A stretch of 64,000 bases of DNA from DVEG01 sp964405435 (GCA_964405435.1 CAYOOD010000026.1:1-64000); one strand, 5' to 3'. Shown: positions 43,201 to 51,507, numbered from the stretch's first letter. Translations and numbers: made by a program. The notes: generated from the letters alone by a model not told the origin.

Positions 43201-43700
43201 ACAAAGCGCTGGTTTCCACCCTCAAGCAGATACACGACGAACTCGATGCAGCGGTGCTGGATGCCTACGGATGGGCGCAAGAACTCGGCGATGAGGAGAT
43301 TTTAGCGCGTCTAGTCGCTCTCAATGCCGAACGCGCCGCCGAAGAACGAAACGGATTGATTCGCTGGTTGCGTTCCGAGTATCAAGCACCCACGGCAGTC
43401 AGTACGCAAATGGCGATCGCTGGAATTGCCGATACCGAAGAAGTCACAGCCACACCCGCAGAACAAAAAATTTGGCCAAAACAACTCAAAGATCAACTCG
43501 CCAGCATTCGCGACTTGCTCCGCACTGCTGGCGGCGAGTGGAGTGTCGAACAAGTCGCGGCGCAATTCAAAGGCGCGCAAAGACAGAAAAAAGCGATCGC
43601 CCAACATTTAGAAAGTCTGGAATGGTTCGGAATTTTGCTCAGCCGCACGCTAGACGGCTCGCCCCGCTGGCATTACGCTGAAATTTCCCTAGTGAATTAA
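40260..43700 (+). CDS. Type IIL (MmeI-like) single-chain restriction-modification enzyme
   Basis: 1146 residues from ATG 40260; the frame also opens at 40197. One protein carries both activities. The N-terminal endonuclease has DFYKAGHFLIEAK, exactly the D-x9-ExK spacing of MmeI. A helical spacer follows, then the gamma-class adenine methyltransferase with motif X LGAHYTPRSYVERL, motif I ILDPACGTGNFLY and motif IV SNPPF. The target-recognition domain follows (GLKPEEAQKRYPRAYQWL to GNDPVYVKTRCFEPFPFP) and a helical C-terminus. It should methylate one strand and cut at a distance from its site. It lies next to the TnpB-split gene, in an accessory region. Confidence 0.9.
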   Translation: MNECDRQRVEIFLAKWQGTSGHERANKDAFFLDLCEALGVERPPAKGSIPGDPYCFEKDVKFFYPDGQIITKFADFYKAGHFLIEAKQGGETTGKGTAKRGTATYRKEMEKAFRQAFSYAERLKPNPPFLLTCDIGSHFELWLGFSGDYGGYGARENISLKDLSKPDKFDLFVDIFTNPQKRNPEKIRARVTREVAGDLAKLAKSLEGQKHAPQKVANFLMRCIFTMFAEDVGLLDGDIFIKALKERWIPHPATFKTEVESLWQTMNSGGKFGFEDIPEFNGSFFVDAAAFQLTAEQLQVLFQAADRDWSQVEPAIFGTLLERALGIKERSKLGAHYTPRSYVERLVRPAIVEPLRDRWDLIQLEVNQSLENGEQEPTASQKKKAALILQEFLKELREIKILDPACGTGNFLYVTLDLLKGLESEVLRRLAEITNTSSEQLMLDIQQTQISPAQFLGIEINPRAAAIAELVIWIGYLQWHFKRFGAIAPPEPILQAFNNIEYRDAVLSWDGKEPAIDPATKQPRTRWGGRLVKHPVTGEDVPDATDQIPIERYINPRPAEWPAANYIVSNPPFIGNARMREMLGDGYAEALRETYQDVPDTVDYVMYWWHKAAELVRHGKVERFGLITTNSIRQVRQRGVIEFHLKQKNPIRLIFAIPDHPWTDDGAAVRIAMTVAALDDPKLPFRMAQLGTVITEGEGETPEDSADRVQVRSQDAGRIFSNLQAGVDVTQAQPLKANDRLSSRGVILFGSGFAIAPPDFEQIESEVLFLYLNGRDFMQRSRQLRVIDLFGLKPEEAQKRYPRAYQWLLERVKPERDANRDNNLRENWWLFGRTRPELRAALQGVKRYIATVETSKHRVFRFLDTSVVADNKLVAIALDDAYFLGILSSKIHVSWSLAAGGWLGFGNDPVYVKTRCFEPFPFPDATPAQKQTIRNLGERLDAHRKRVQSQHSDVTITGMYNLLEKLRSGEPFTDSDRAYNDKALVSTLKQIHDELDAAVLDAYGWAQELGDEEILARLVALNAERAAEERNGLIRWLRSEYQAPTAVSTQMAIAGIADTEEVTATPAEQKIWPKQLKDQLASIRDLLRTAGGEWSVEQVAAQFKGAQRQKKAIAQHLESLEWFGILLSRTLDGSPRWHYAEISLVN

Positions 43701-43804
43701 CCCTCTTTTTCGTCTTCCTCTGCGTTCTGAAGCGTTCTGAAGCGGTTCAACTCAAAAAACGCGATCGCGCTTCCCCTCCCTTTTCCTAACGGAGGAGGGA
43801 TAAA

Positions 43805-44521
43805 TTACTCTTCTTCCGGCACGTCAAAGTTCACGCGATCGTAAATATCGAGCAGGGAAATTTGAAACTCGATCGCAGACAGGGACAATACCGCCTCAGC
43901 CGATTCGTAATAAGCGATCGACCATCGGTTATCATCTAACTTAGCATATTGCTCGACTCGATAGGTATATTGGTCAATTAAAATATATTCTCTAAATTCG
44001 GGAATTGAGCGATAATAGTCAAATTTATCGCCGCGATCGTGATTTTTTGTAGAATTTGACAAAACCTCAACAATCAGCAACGGATTTGTCACGGTTGTCG
44101 TGCCCGTCCCCGCATAGATAGGTTCTCCCTGAATCACCATCACGTCGGGATAGACGTGGCGGCGATAGCGCGGTATCCACACGCGCACGTCACCGATAAA
44201 TATCTCGTAATTTTGCCGCCTCATAGCAATTTTAAAGTTCGTGCTAAAATTCAGCGCGATTTTGTTGTGGTTGGTGGTTCCGCCTGTCATGGGGACTATT
44301 TCTCCGTCGTGATATTCACTTTTGTACTCGGCAGTTTCCTCTAGGGCGAGATATTCTTCTACGGTGTAGTAGCGTTTTTCTGTCTGAGTTGTCATCTCTT
44401 CTTCCTCCGGATACAGGGGGATTATTTCTCCGTCGTGGTATTCGCTTTTATATTCGGCTTTTTCCTCTAGGGCGAGATATTCTTCTACGGTGTAATAGCG
44501 TTTTTTTGGTTTTTCTTGCAT
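43805..44521 (-). CDS. Uma2 (DUF820) nuclease-like protein with duplicated N-terminus
   Basis: 238 residues from ATG 44521 with AAAGAGG ahead. Uma2 proteins are PD-(D/E)xK-fold, abundant in cyanobacteria and of unclear role. VYPDVMVIQG and LLIVEVLSNST hold the putative active-site acids. The first 34 residues (RYYTVEEYLALEEKAEYKSE) are repeated at residues 50-76 with the DNA copies exactly 126 bp apart (44301-44381 and 44427-44507). A second ATG at 44395 keeps a strong ribosome site, CGGAGGAAGAAGAG, and gives a normal-length Uma2 protein. The start may thus be used in two ways. Confidence 0.85.
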   Translation of the reverse strand: MQEKPKKRYYTVEEYLALEEKAEYKSEYHDGEIIPLYPEEEEMTTQTEKRYYTVEEYLALEETAEYKSEYHDGEIVPMTGGTTNHNKIALNFSTNFKIAMRRQNYEIFIGDVRVWIPRYRRHVYPDVMVIQGEPIYAGTGTTTVTNPLLIVEVLSNSTKNHDRGDKFDYYRSIPEFREYILIDQYTYRVEQYAKLDDNRWSIAYYESAEAVLSLSAIEFQISLLDIYDRVNFDVPEEE

Positions 44522-44810
44522 GTTAACCTCTTTTTGGATATCGTAACATTTGGCTAGGGTAGAGGGATTGGGCGCGATCGCCTTTCTGGCTGCTTTGCCC
44601 GCGCCATCCGCAAGCGAATCGCGGAACATGCCCGAGCTTGCTACTCCCCCGCACCCAAAGCTAGATAAGTATAAATGCTTATTTACAGGCCCGATAGCCT
44701 GCTTGGATGAGAAGCGCGATCGCGAATTCCAAAAATCTTCAACTTGACCGCAACCAATTTTTCTGCATAATTTGATACGCTTACTACAATAGTCTTGGGA
44801 ACGAGTAAGC

Positions 44811-45974
44811 GTGGATATTCAAATTGGGCGCGGCAAGACAGCTCGCAGAGCTTATGGGATTGATGAAATTGCGCTAGTTCCTGGTCAGCGGACACTCGAT
44901 CCGAGTTTGGCAGACACCCGCTGGCAGATAGGGGGCATCGAGCGCGAAATTCCCATTATTGCCAGCGCGATGGACGGGGTGGTAGATGTACGCATGGCAG
45001 TCCTGCTGTCGCAACTGGGAGCGCTGGGCGTACTCAACTTAGAGGGCATCCAAACCCGCTATGCCGATCCGGAACCGATTTTGGATCGCATCGCCTCAGT
45101 GGGCAAGGACGAGTTTGTCACCCTGATGCAGGAGCTGTACGCCGAGCCGATTAAACCAGAATTAATCGAGCAGCGGATTCGCGAAATTAAGGAGCAAGGC
45201 GGCATCGCTGCAGTCAGTGCGACACCCGCCGGAGCCGTCAAATACGGCCCGGTTGTGGCCAAAGCAGGAGCCGACCTGTTTTTCGTCCAAGCTACTGTGG
45301 TTTCGACAGCCCACCTGTCTCCCGATTCGGTGACGCCCTTGGATTTGGCTTCTTTCTGCAAAGACATGCCAATTCCCGTGATTTTGGGCAATTGCGTCAC
45401 CTACGAAGTCGCCCTCAATTTGATGAAGGCGGGGGCGGCTGGCGTCCTCGTGGGCATTGGCCCCGGTGCGGCTTGTACCTCTCGCGGCGTTTTGGGAATC
45501 GGCGTCCCGCAAGCAACGGCAGTGGCTGACTGTGCGGCGGCTCGCGACGATTTCTACCAGCAGACTGGCAAGTATGTGGCGGTGATTGCCGATGGCGGCT
45601 TGATTACTGGCGGCGACGTCTGCAAGTGCATCGCTTGCGGTGCGGATGGGGTGATGATTGGTTCTCCGTTTGCTAGAGCGCAAGAAGCCCCCGGTCGCGG
45701 CTATCACTGGGGCATGGCGACTCCCAGCCCGGTGCTGCCTCGCGGCACGCGGATTCGGGTCGGCACCACCGGCACCCTCGAGCAAATCCTGCGCGGGCCG
45801 GCTCAACTGGATGACGGCACTCACAATTTGCTGGGGGCGCTCAAAACCAGTATGGGCACTTTGGGAGCGAAGGATATTAAAGAAATGCAGCAGGTTGAGG
45901 TTGCGATCGCTCCTTCGCTGTTAACAGAAGGCAAGGTCTACCAAAAAGCCCAGCAACTCGGCATGGGCAAGTAG
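44811..45974 (+). CDS. guaB3: GuaB3 family IMP dehydrogenase-related protein
   Basis: 387-residue (beta-alpha)8-barrel of the GuaB3 group. It has the NAD/IMP loop with active-site Cys (GIGPGAACTSRGVLGIG), IADGGLITGGDVCKCIACGA, and IIASAMDGVVDV, but lacks the CBS pair of classical GuaB. Cyanobacterial GuaB3 has been reported to act as an IMP dehydrogenase in guanine nucleotide synthesis. GTG start (GTGGATATTC). The next features are the small RNA Yfr1 and trxA, a conserved gene order. Confidence 0.93.
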   Translation: MDIQIGRGKTARRAYGIDEIALVPGQRTLDPSLADTRWQIGGIEREIPIIASAMDGVVDVRMAVLLSQLGALGVLNLEGIQTRYADPEPILDRIASVGKDEFVTLMQELYAEPIKPELIEQRIREIKEQGGIAAVSATPAGAVKYGPVVAKAGADLFFVQATVVSTAHLSPDSVTPLDLASFCKDMPIPVILGNCVTYEVALNLMKAGAAGVLVGIGPGAACTSRGVLGIGVPQATAVADCAAARDDFYQQTGKYVAVIADGGLITGGDVCKCIACGADGVMIGSPFARAQEAPGRGYHWGMATPSPVLPRGTRIRVGTTGTLEQILRGPAQLDDGTHNLLGALKTSMGTLGAKDIKEMQQVEVAIAPSLLTEGKVYQKAQQLGMGK

Positions 45975-46120
45975 CAAACTGCAATTCCAGCGCAAACCAC
46001 CACGCTCCGAACGATGCTGGGCCACAGGCAGGCTGAGTAGAACTGCTCCCTGGGGGGAAATGTTTAAAATTTTCCCCCACAATCCAGACATCACCCGAAT
46101 CAGTGGCATACAATAGTAAT

Positions 46121-46190
46121 GAAGCGGAGACGCATGTTTCCGTTCACTCCTCACACCACACTCCGCCCGGACTATCGTTCGGGCGGTTCC
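46121..46190 (+). ncRNA. yfr1: Small regulatory RNA Yfr1
   Basis: The invariant Yfr1 core ACTCCTCACAC is at 46146-46156. It is preceded by a 7-bp hairpin (CGGAGAC 46125-46131 with GTTTCCG 46136-46142) and followed by a terminator stem CCGCCCG/CGGGCGG (46163-46186) and TTCCTT. TACAAT at 46109-46114 is a good -10 box. The location between the IMP dehydrogenase-type gene and trxA is the classical one. Yfr1 is known to bind and repress mRNAs, including porin mRNAs, by this unpaired core. Confidence 0.93.
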
Positions 46191-46288
46191 TTAATAATAA
46201 ACATTCTCATCCCTCCGCGCCGCCGTCTAGGCTGGCAAGGATGGTAGAATGAGTAATTCAAAGACAATGTAGAGAGGGATTGTCAGGC

Positions 46289-46612
46289 ATGTCAGCAGCC
46301 GCACAAGTTACAGATGCCACATTTAAGCAAGAGGTGCTTGAGAGCGAACTTCCTGTTTTAGTAGATTTCTGGGCCCCCTGGTGTGGCCCGTGCCGGATGG
46401 TCGCTCCTGTGGTTGATGAAATCGCTCAGCACTATGACGGACAGGTGAAGGTCGTCAAGGTGAATACAGACGAAAATCCGGGCGTGGCCAGCCAATATGG
46501 AATCCGCAGCATTCCCACGCTGATGATTTTCAAAGAGGGACAGCGGGTTGATATGGTGGTCGGTGCAGTTCCCAGAACCACCCTGGCAACGACGCTGGAA
46601 AAATACATCTAA
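46289..46612 (+). CDS. trxA: Thioredoxin
   Basis: 107 residues from ATG 46289 (MSAAAQVTDATFKQEVLESE). It is a classical m-type thioredoxin with active site WCGPC at residues 31-35 and cis-Pro motif SIPTLMIFKEGQ. It reduces target disulfides, linking ferredoxin-thioredoxin reductase to Calvin-cycle and antioxidant enzymes. The TTG at 46280 is a possible but less likely start. TAGAAT near 46245-46250 is a candidate -10. It lies directly after yfr1. Confidence 0.96.
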   Translation: MSAAAQVTDATFKQEVLESELPVLVDFWAPWCGPCRMVAPVVDEIAQHYDGQVKVVKVNTDENPGVASQYGIRSIPTLMIFKEGQRVDMVVGAVPRTTLATTLEKYI

Positions 46613-46707
46613 GCTCGAGCAGCCAGAACTAAACAAGGGTCTGTCGGATTGGCCGAGAAGCTGTCCTAATCCCTGGCCGCTGATGCACGTCAGGGTATTG
46701 TAATTCG

Positions 46708-46743
46708 CCCCGCTCTAGTTTCTGTTAGAGAGGGGTTATTTTA
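46708..46743 (+). terminator. Terminator of trxA
   Basis: CCCCGCTCTA (46708-46717) pairs with TAGAGAGGGG (46726-46735), followed by TTATTTTATT. It lies about 95 bp after the trxA stop. Confidence 0.75.
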
Positions 46744-46844
46744 TTGCGCGGCTTGGGGAATCGGCAGGGCAAACTGTTTGAGAACGGGCTTTTTCTCGCG
46801 CCGAGTCTGGGTACAATAGAATAGCAGCCCGATGAATACCCTTC

Positions 46845-47918
46845 ATGCCTTCTTCCTCATCCCCCGATCTCCAATCCGCTGAGTCCCTCTATGCTGAGCT
46901 TAGTGAATTAATCGAGAAGCTGCCCAATGATAAATATGGGAAATTTCTCGATCGATCGCTCAAGGCGCTGGCGCGCATTGCCAGCGAAGAAATCGAGCGG
47001 CTGGACTGGAAAATACTCGCGGCTTGTCTGGAAGATATGGAACGGGCGTTCCGGATCTTTTATCCCTACCGACACGTTCGCAAAATTACTGTTTTTGGTT
47101 CGGCTCGCATCTGCGCCAATACGCCGGAATACAACCTAGCCGTCGAGTTTGCTCGTCGCGTCGCCGAGCAAGGTTTTATGGTGATGACCGGCGCGGGCGG
47201 GGGGATCATGCAGGCGGGTAACGAAGGAGCCGGGGCGTCAAAGTCTTTCGGGTTGAATATCTCGCTGCCTTTCGAGCAGGGAGCGAATCCATTTATCGCA
47301 GGCGATCGCAAGCTGATTGTCTTCAAATATTTCTTTACCCGCAAGCTGTTTTTCCTGCGCGAAAGCGACGCGATCGCCCTGTTTCCCGGCGGTTTTGGCA
47401 CCCTGGACGAATCGTTTGAATGTATTACCTTGAGCCAGACCGGCAGGTTTGGCCCCATGCCGGTAGTGCTGATGGACGTACCGGGCGGCAACTACTGGCA
47501 CGACTTGAATACTTTCATTCACAAGCAGCTCATCCGGCGCGGGCTGATTAGTCCAGACGACACCAGCCTCTACACGATCGCCGACAATGTAGACGTAGCC
47601 TGTGCCGCCATCACCAGCTTCTACCGCGTCTATCACTCCAGCCGCTACGTTAAAGACCTCTATGTCATCCGTCTGAAGACAGAACTTTCAGACGCGGCGA
47701 TCGAACACTTGAACGAAAATTTCAGCGACATCCTCGTCAAGGGACGGATTGAAAAAAGTCAGGCACTCCCCCAAGAAATCGGCGACGAAACCTTTGACTT
47801 GCCCCGCCTGGTTTTGTATTTCAACCAGCGGGACTTGGGGCGCTTGTATCAAATGATTTCCACGATCAATCAGCTCGGTGCAGGCGCTCCGTCGTCCGAG
47901 CATCCCGAGCAAAAGTAG
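46845..47918 (+). CDS. LOG family (lysine-decarboxylase-like) protein
   Basis: 357-residue LOG-family protein. LOG enzymes hydrolyse nucleotide 5'-monophosphates such as cytokinin ribotides. VMTGAGGGIMQAGNEGA and FPGGFGTLDESFE are the family motifs, the latter holding the catalytic Glu. There is an unusually long N-terminal helical region (residues 1-75) and a C-terminal extension (residues 270-357), a form common in cyanobacteria. The substrate is unknown here. It is separated from trxA by a terminator. Confidence 0.88.
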   Translation: MPSSSSPDLQSAESLYAELSELIEKLPNDKYGKFLDRSLKALARIASEEIERLDWKILAACLEDMERAFRIFYPYRHVRKITVFGSARICANTPEYNLAVEFARRVAEQGFMVMTGAGGGIMQAGNEGAGASKSFGLNISLPFEQGANPFIAGDRKLIVFKYFFTRKLFFLRESDAIALFPGGFGTLDESFECITLSQTGRFGPMPVVLMDVPGGNYWHDLNTFIHKQLIRRGLISPDDTSLYTIADNVDVACAAITSFYRVYHSSRYVKDLYVIRLKTELSDAAIEHLNENFSDILVKGRIEKSQALPQEIGDETFDLPRLVLYFNQRDLGRLYQMISTINQLGAGAPSSEHPEQK

Positions 47919-47940
47919 CAGGCGATCGCCCTTCACGCGC

Positions 47941-48528
47941 CTAATTGTGAATAGAGCCGTCGGGCAGGGTTGCACCGCTGAGGTTGGCTCCCTCAAACTC
48001 GGCACAGCCCAGCAGGTTAAAACTCAGGGTGGCACCTTGTTCGTCGGCGTCCATATTGAAATTCACGCCTAGATTTGCCGAGTTGAAATTCTGCTGCTTG
48101 GTTGGTGAAGAGCCGATGTTGAAATTAACCGCCGCCCCATCAGCGCTGGCACTCATCTTGAAATTCAGACCGACACAGCCCAAGTTGGCACCCGCGAGCG
48201 TGGCATCTTTCAGGTTCGCATACCCCAGGTTCGCACTTCCGAGGCTCGTGTTTTCTAAATTCGCTTGCTCTAAGTTGGCCCTTTCCAGGTTGGCATTTTC
48301 CAGATTGGCTCTAGCCAGATTGGCTCCTTTGAGGTTGGCTCCTTCCAGATTGGCTCCTTCCAGGTTGGCTCCCTCCAGGTTGGCATGTCCCAGCTCGCAA
48401 CCTGCACATTGTTTCGTTTCCAGCAATTGCCTGACGCGCCCTTGATTGATGAATCCGGGCGCGAAGCTCGCAGCCGTTGCGACTAGAGCCGTCAGCAGTG
48501 CCGTCGCGCAAAGAAGTTTGAGTTTCAT
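47941..48528 (-). CDS. Exported pentapeptide-repeat protein
   Basis: 195 residues from ATG 48528. The signal peptide (MKLKLLCATALLTALVATAA) is followed by a short charged region with a CAGC pair. Then come tandem pentapeptide repeats of the A(N)LxX type (LEGANLEGANLEGANLKGAN and onwards), forming a right-handed quadrilateral beta-helix. The second part has less regular repeats (NFKMSASADGAAVNFN). The role is unknown; in cyanobacteria such proteins are numerous. It converges on the LOG gene with a 22-bp gap. Confidence 0.85.
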   Translation of the reverse strand: MKLKLLCATALLTALVATAASFAPGFINQGRVRQLLETKQCAGCELGHANLEGANLEGANLEGANLKGANLARANLENANLERANLEQANLENTSLGSANLGYANLKDATLAGANLGCVGLNFKMSASADGAAVNFNIGSSPTKQQNFNSANLGVNFNMDADEQGATLSFNLLGCAEFEGANLSGATLPDGSIHN

Positions 48529-48933
48529 AGTGTTAGAAGCTGCCGGAGCTTCTCCGTTCTGATTTCGATATTGTCTGGAAAAATAGGGGATTGCGATCGC
48601 CCCTTTCCCAACTTTCGCATCCGGAAGCATTCTTCCGAATTTTACTTGACAAAAGGTTTCTTATCTGCTATCTATTTTAGCACGACTGTAGAGCCTTTGT
48701 CGGGCGATCGCTCTCGGCGTTGCGATCGCTGCTGTGAGAAACTCAGCTTGAAGATAATTTTAGTTGCGAGTTAATACCTATCTGGCGCGGGAATTGGCAA
48801 TGAATGATTGCGGTTGTAGAGCATACATTCCCGGCGCATTTCACTCTCACAAACAGACAATTACTACAGCATTTTCGCCCGCTATTTTTAGAAAAATAGC
48901 GGGCTAAGGGTTGGTTTTAATAAAAGCTGCCTT
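48529..48933. other. Intergenic region with a hairpin
   Basis: No gene. It contains HIP1 sites and one strong hairpin (listed separately at 48877-48904) after the sulfotransferase stop. Confidence 0.6.
48877..48904. terminator. Perfect stem hairpin after the sulfotransferase gene
   Basis: GCCCGCTATTTTT pairs with AAAAATAGCGGGC around AG: a 13-bp stem. It lies 30 bp downstream of the minus-strand stop and can work in both directions. Confidence 0.65.
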
Positions 48934-49629
48934 TTACTGAGCTAGCCGCAAAAATTCTTCATAGACTGCTTCCGCTTCTTGTAAAAGATGCTTGTTTTTA
49001 GGATGGCATATTTTTTGCATAAAATCTTCCTTTAAACGACTTCTTTCCGGTTTCGGACAAGGCGATTTAAAAGGGTTGCTAGATGACCATTCTTCAATTT
49101 GCCGTAAAACGTTATTTCCTGCTTCTGGCGAATTGCAGGAGGCGAAATCTGTTCCAAAACGTCTATTTATTTTTGCAACTACACTGTCAAAATCCTGAGT
49201 TACATCCTCAAATGTAGCGACTATGTAACCTACTTTATAGGGTAAAAGCGATTTGTAAAATTCAATGTAATATTTGAAAACCACTTCTACTGACAAACTC
49301 GATTTATAGATTAACAGTGACGCGATCGCATCTTTGGGATTCCTGATCAAAACAACGGCTGGAACTTTTAACTGAACCGCTTTAATAATTTGTGCCGATA
49401 GGTGCAAGTGGTGAGCGATTGGCAGTTCCGGATTTGCTTGAAGGAATAAGACCACTGAAAACGTGTTAGCTGAGCGGGGGAATCCCTCTATAACTATTTG
49501 AGTTTGACGGTTTGTTAACAGCGATCGATGTGTGGAATCAACCCCGTATAATAGAGCGTACAACCACGAGTTACATCCTACAGTATAGCGCAAAAAAATT
49601 TTAAATTTATCCAGATTTTTAAGTTTCAT
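48934..49629 (-). CDS. Sulfotransferase family protein
   Basis: 231-residue PAPS-dependent sulfotransferase-fold protein. GFPRSANTF near residue 49 is the 5'-phosphosulfate loop and VVLIRNPKDAIAS is the 3'-phosphate site, both strongly kept. The acceptor cannot be predicted; cyanobacterial members modify sugars or lipids. The gene is more AT-rich than its neighbours and stands alone. Confidence 0.82.
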   Translation of the reverse strand: MKLKNLDKFKIFLRYTVGCNSWLYALLYGVDSTHRSLLTNRQTQIVIEGFPRSANTFSVVLFLQANPELPIAHHLHLSAQIIKAVQLKVPAVVLIRNPKDAIASLLIYKSSLSVEVVFKYYIEFYKSLLPYKVGYIVATFEDVTQDFDSVVAKINRRFGTDFASCNSPEAGNNVLRQIEEWSSSNPFKSPCPKPERSRLKEDFMQKICHPKNKHLLQEAEAVYEEFLRLAQ

Positions 49630-50058
49630 ATTTTTCCTATTTCAGGCACTCTTCTTGTGCTTTTAGAACTCTATTAAGAATCTATTCAAGGGAGTTTATG
49701 CAGTTAGCTTGCGATCGAATAGATCTGAATGACAAACCCTGTAAATTCCAATTTGCAATCAGCAAAGCCATGTTTGCTGCTCTTCTCCTCGATCGCGAGT
49801 ATCGGCAGAGCAAACAATTTGTGCAAGATTGAATCTTACCCGGTTTTTCGATAGCGGTTGCCCTTGTGTAATGCCCTGCTGGCGTTGCTTTACGCTACTT
49901 TCAGAAGGTCGTGCCAATAGCGGATCTTTGTATTCTCGAAAAAGCATATCGTATGATTCAAATTTAGTCAAGTTACTTTGCCGACATAAGAAAACACTTT
50001 TTGCCGGCATCGCCTAATTGCCACGCTAGCAGGGCGAAAGTACAGGTGACACTTCCTG
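49630..50058. other. Intergenic region
   Basis: No long gene is supported: the minus frame 49759-50010 and the plus frame 49829-50017 are without features. A short frame with a good ribosome site (49698-49832) is listed separately. Confidence 0.5.
49698..49832 (+). CDS. Possible 44-residue small protein
   Basis: ATG at 49698 with AAGGGAG six bases upstream. It encodes MQLACDRIDLNDKPCKFQFA, then ISKAMFAALLLDREYRQSKQ FVQD and TGA. The amphipathic pattern is plausible, but I recognise no family. Confidence 0.35.
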   Translation: MQLACDRIDLNDKPCKFQFAISKAMFAALLLDREYRQSKQFVQD

Positions 50059-51182
50059 TCAAACAGGTGCTCCCACCGCTGACGATGAACTGATAATAAA
50101 TTTTTGGTTTGCCTCTCGCACCTTGGCATCCTCGTCACCATAGAAAAAAGACAGCAGGGCAAACCGCTGCCCGCGCGTTACGGGCGTTGCCTCGTGGAGA
50201 AGAGAACATGAAAAAATCACCGCATCTCCAGTTTCTGGCTTGTAGCCGTGGGGCGAATATTCGGGAAACCTGAGATATCCGCCCGCATACTCGCCCGCAT
50301 TCAAATTTAGCGTCATGGCGAAACGGCGGTGAGCCGTTCCCTTGGTTGTGTTGTCGCGATGGGCTTTGAAAAAGCCGCTATTCTCGGCTTCGTAACAAGC
50401 CACGACATAGCGTTCAAACCGCGTGATAGAAAACTGAAATGCCTTTTTCACCTCCGGGCAGACTCGACGAATAATATAATTATTTAGTTTCCGGTGCCAG
50501 CCCGGATCTTCAATAAAGAAATCTCGGCGCTTTTTGAACCCGTCATCTACAATCCCCATCGTTTTACCGTTCACTTCTCGCATAAAGCCAGACGGAGTGC
50601 CGCCGTTAGTATGGTACAGTTCGATAAGAGAGCGGCAAAAATCAGCATCCAGCACATTGGGAATTGTGAGTACGGGCGCGTGCGGGGTCATTTTGCGGGG
50701 TTCCTCCACAGGCGGTAAAGCTTTCACAAACCGCAAAATTTGCTCGACGTGTTCGGACGGATTTTCCACGGAAACAATGTTGAGTATCCGAGAATTTTCG
50801 CCTAAGATAAAGGATTTAGGCGAATACTGAAATAGGGCTGTTTTTTCTTTTTCGAGGGTTTGATAAACGCCATATTGCTTGCTGACAACCCGGTCAAAAT
50901 CCCAGAAAAATGTGTTGAAGGCAGGAGCCAGTTCCGACAGTTTTTTTCCGCTTCGTCTTTCCGGTCAATACTGACGCCAAAAAGCAGCACTCCCAGCCGA
51001 GAAAACTCCTCCTGATAGCTCTGAAAAGATTTGAGGATAAGTTGGATCGGTTCGAGAGCCGCACTGCCAAAAAAGAACAGTACGAGTCTCCGACCGGCAA
51101 CTGTGTCGAAATGAAAAAGCGGATTGACGGTCGAGGGAAGGGAGAACCAAGGGGCAAAATCGCTGACTTCAAGTGATGGCAT
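50059..51182 (-). pseudogene. Redoxin-like/2OG-Fe(II) oxygenase fusion, frameshifted at A7
   Basis: Two overlapping-frame parts make one gene of about 374 residues. Part one (51182-50948) is an AhpC/TSA-like redoxin domain (FAPWFSLPSTVNPLFHFDTV, LFFFGSAALEPIQ) without the peroxidatic Cys. Part two (to 50059) continues with KLSELAPAFNTFFWDFDRVV, then a prolyl-hydroxylase-like 2OG oxygenase: HRD iron motif, distal His in SLLHEATPV and Arg in RGQRFALLSF. The break is at seven A (50947-50941 on the minus strand); eight would restore the frame. The GTG at 50769 is a frame artefact. It may be a real mutation, a sequencing error or slippage. Confidence 0.85.
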
Positions 51183-51243
51183 AGGAGAGATTAGTCTTGT
51201 ATAGGGTTCAACTGTAGCGGAGGAGAACGAAAACTATATATTG

Positions 51244-51497
51244 TTCTCTCCTCACGCTGTAGCTGGCTCCTCTGTTAGTTTCGAGTTCCGAAAAGCAGAC
51301 TACTCCAAAGAAGTTGAAAAGTCAGATAGAAATCGGGTAGAAATCGGGGAATTGACCAGTGGCTATCTCAGAATTTTATAGATTATCTCTCCTCTCACTA
51401 GGAAGTTCTACTCTGTCAGTTTTGGACACGGGAGAGTAGATTACCCCAAAGAAGTTGAAAAGGCGGGGAGAAATCGGGGAGAAATCGGGGAGATTGC
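51244..51497. repeat. Imperfect direct duplication of about 110 bp
   Basis: Unit one (51244-51353) and unit two (51387-51497) share CTCTCCTC, CTCTGT(T)AGTTT, then ACTCCAAAGAAGTTGAAAAG and tandem GAAATCGGGGA copies. It lies between the oxygenase start and the stop of the response-regulator gene (51508), so it includes the end of that transcript. No other gene is in 51183-51507. Confidence 0.8.
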
Positions 51498-51507
51498 AGG
51501 CGTCAGC

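Noticed and set aside
45162..45824. 220-codon minus frame inside guaB3
   Set aside because: Antisense shadow of a strongly conserved enzyme gene.
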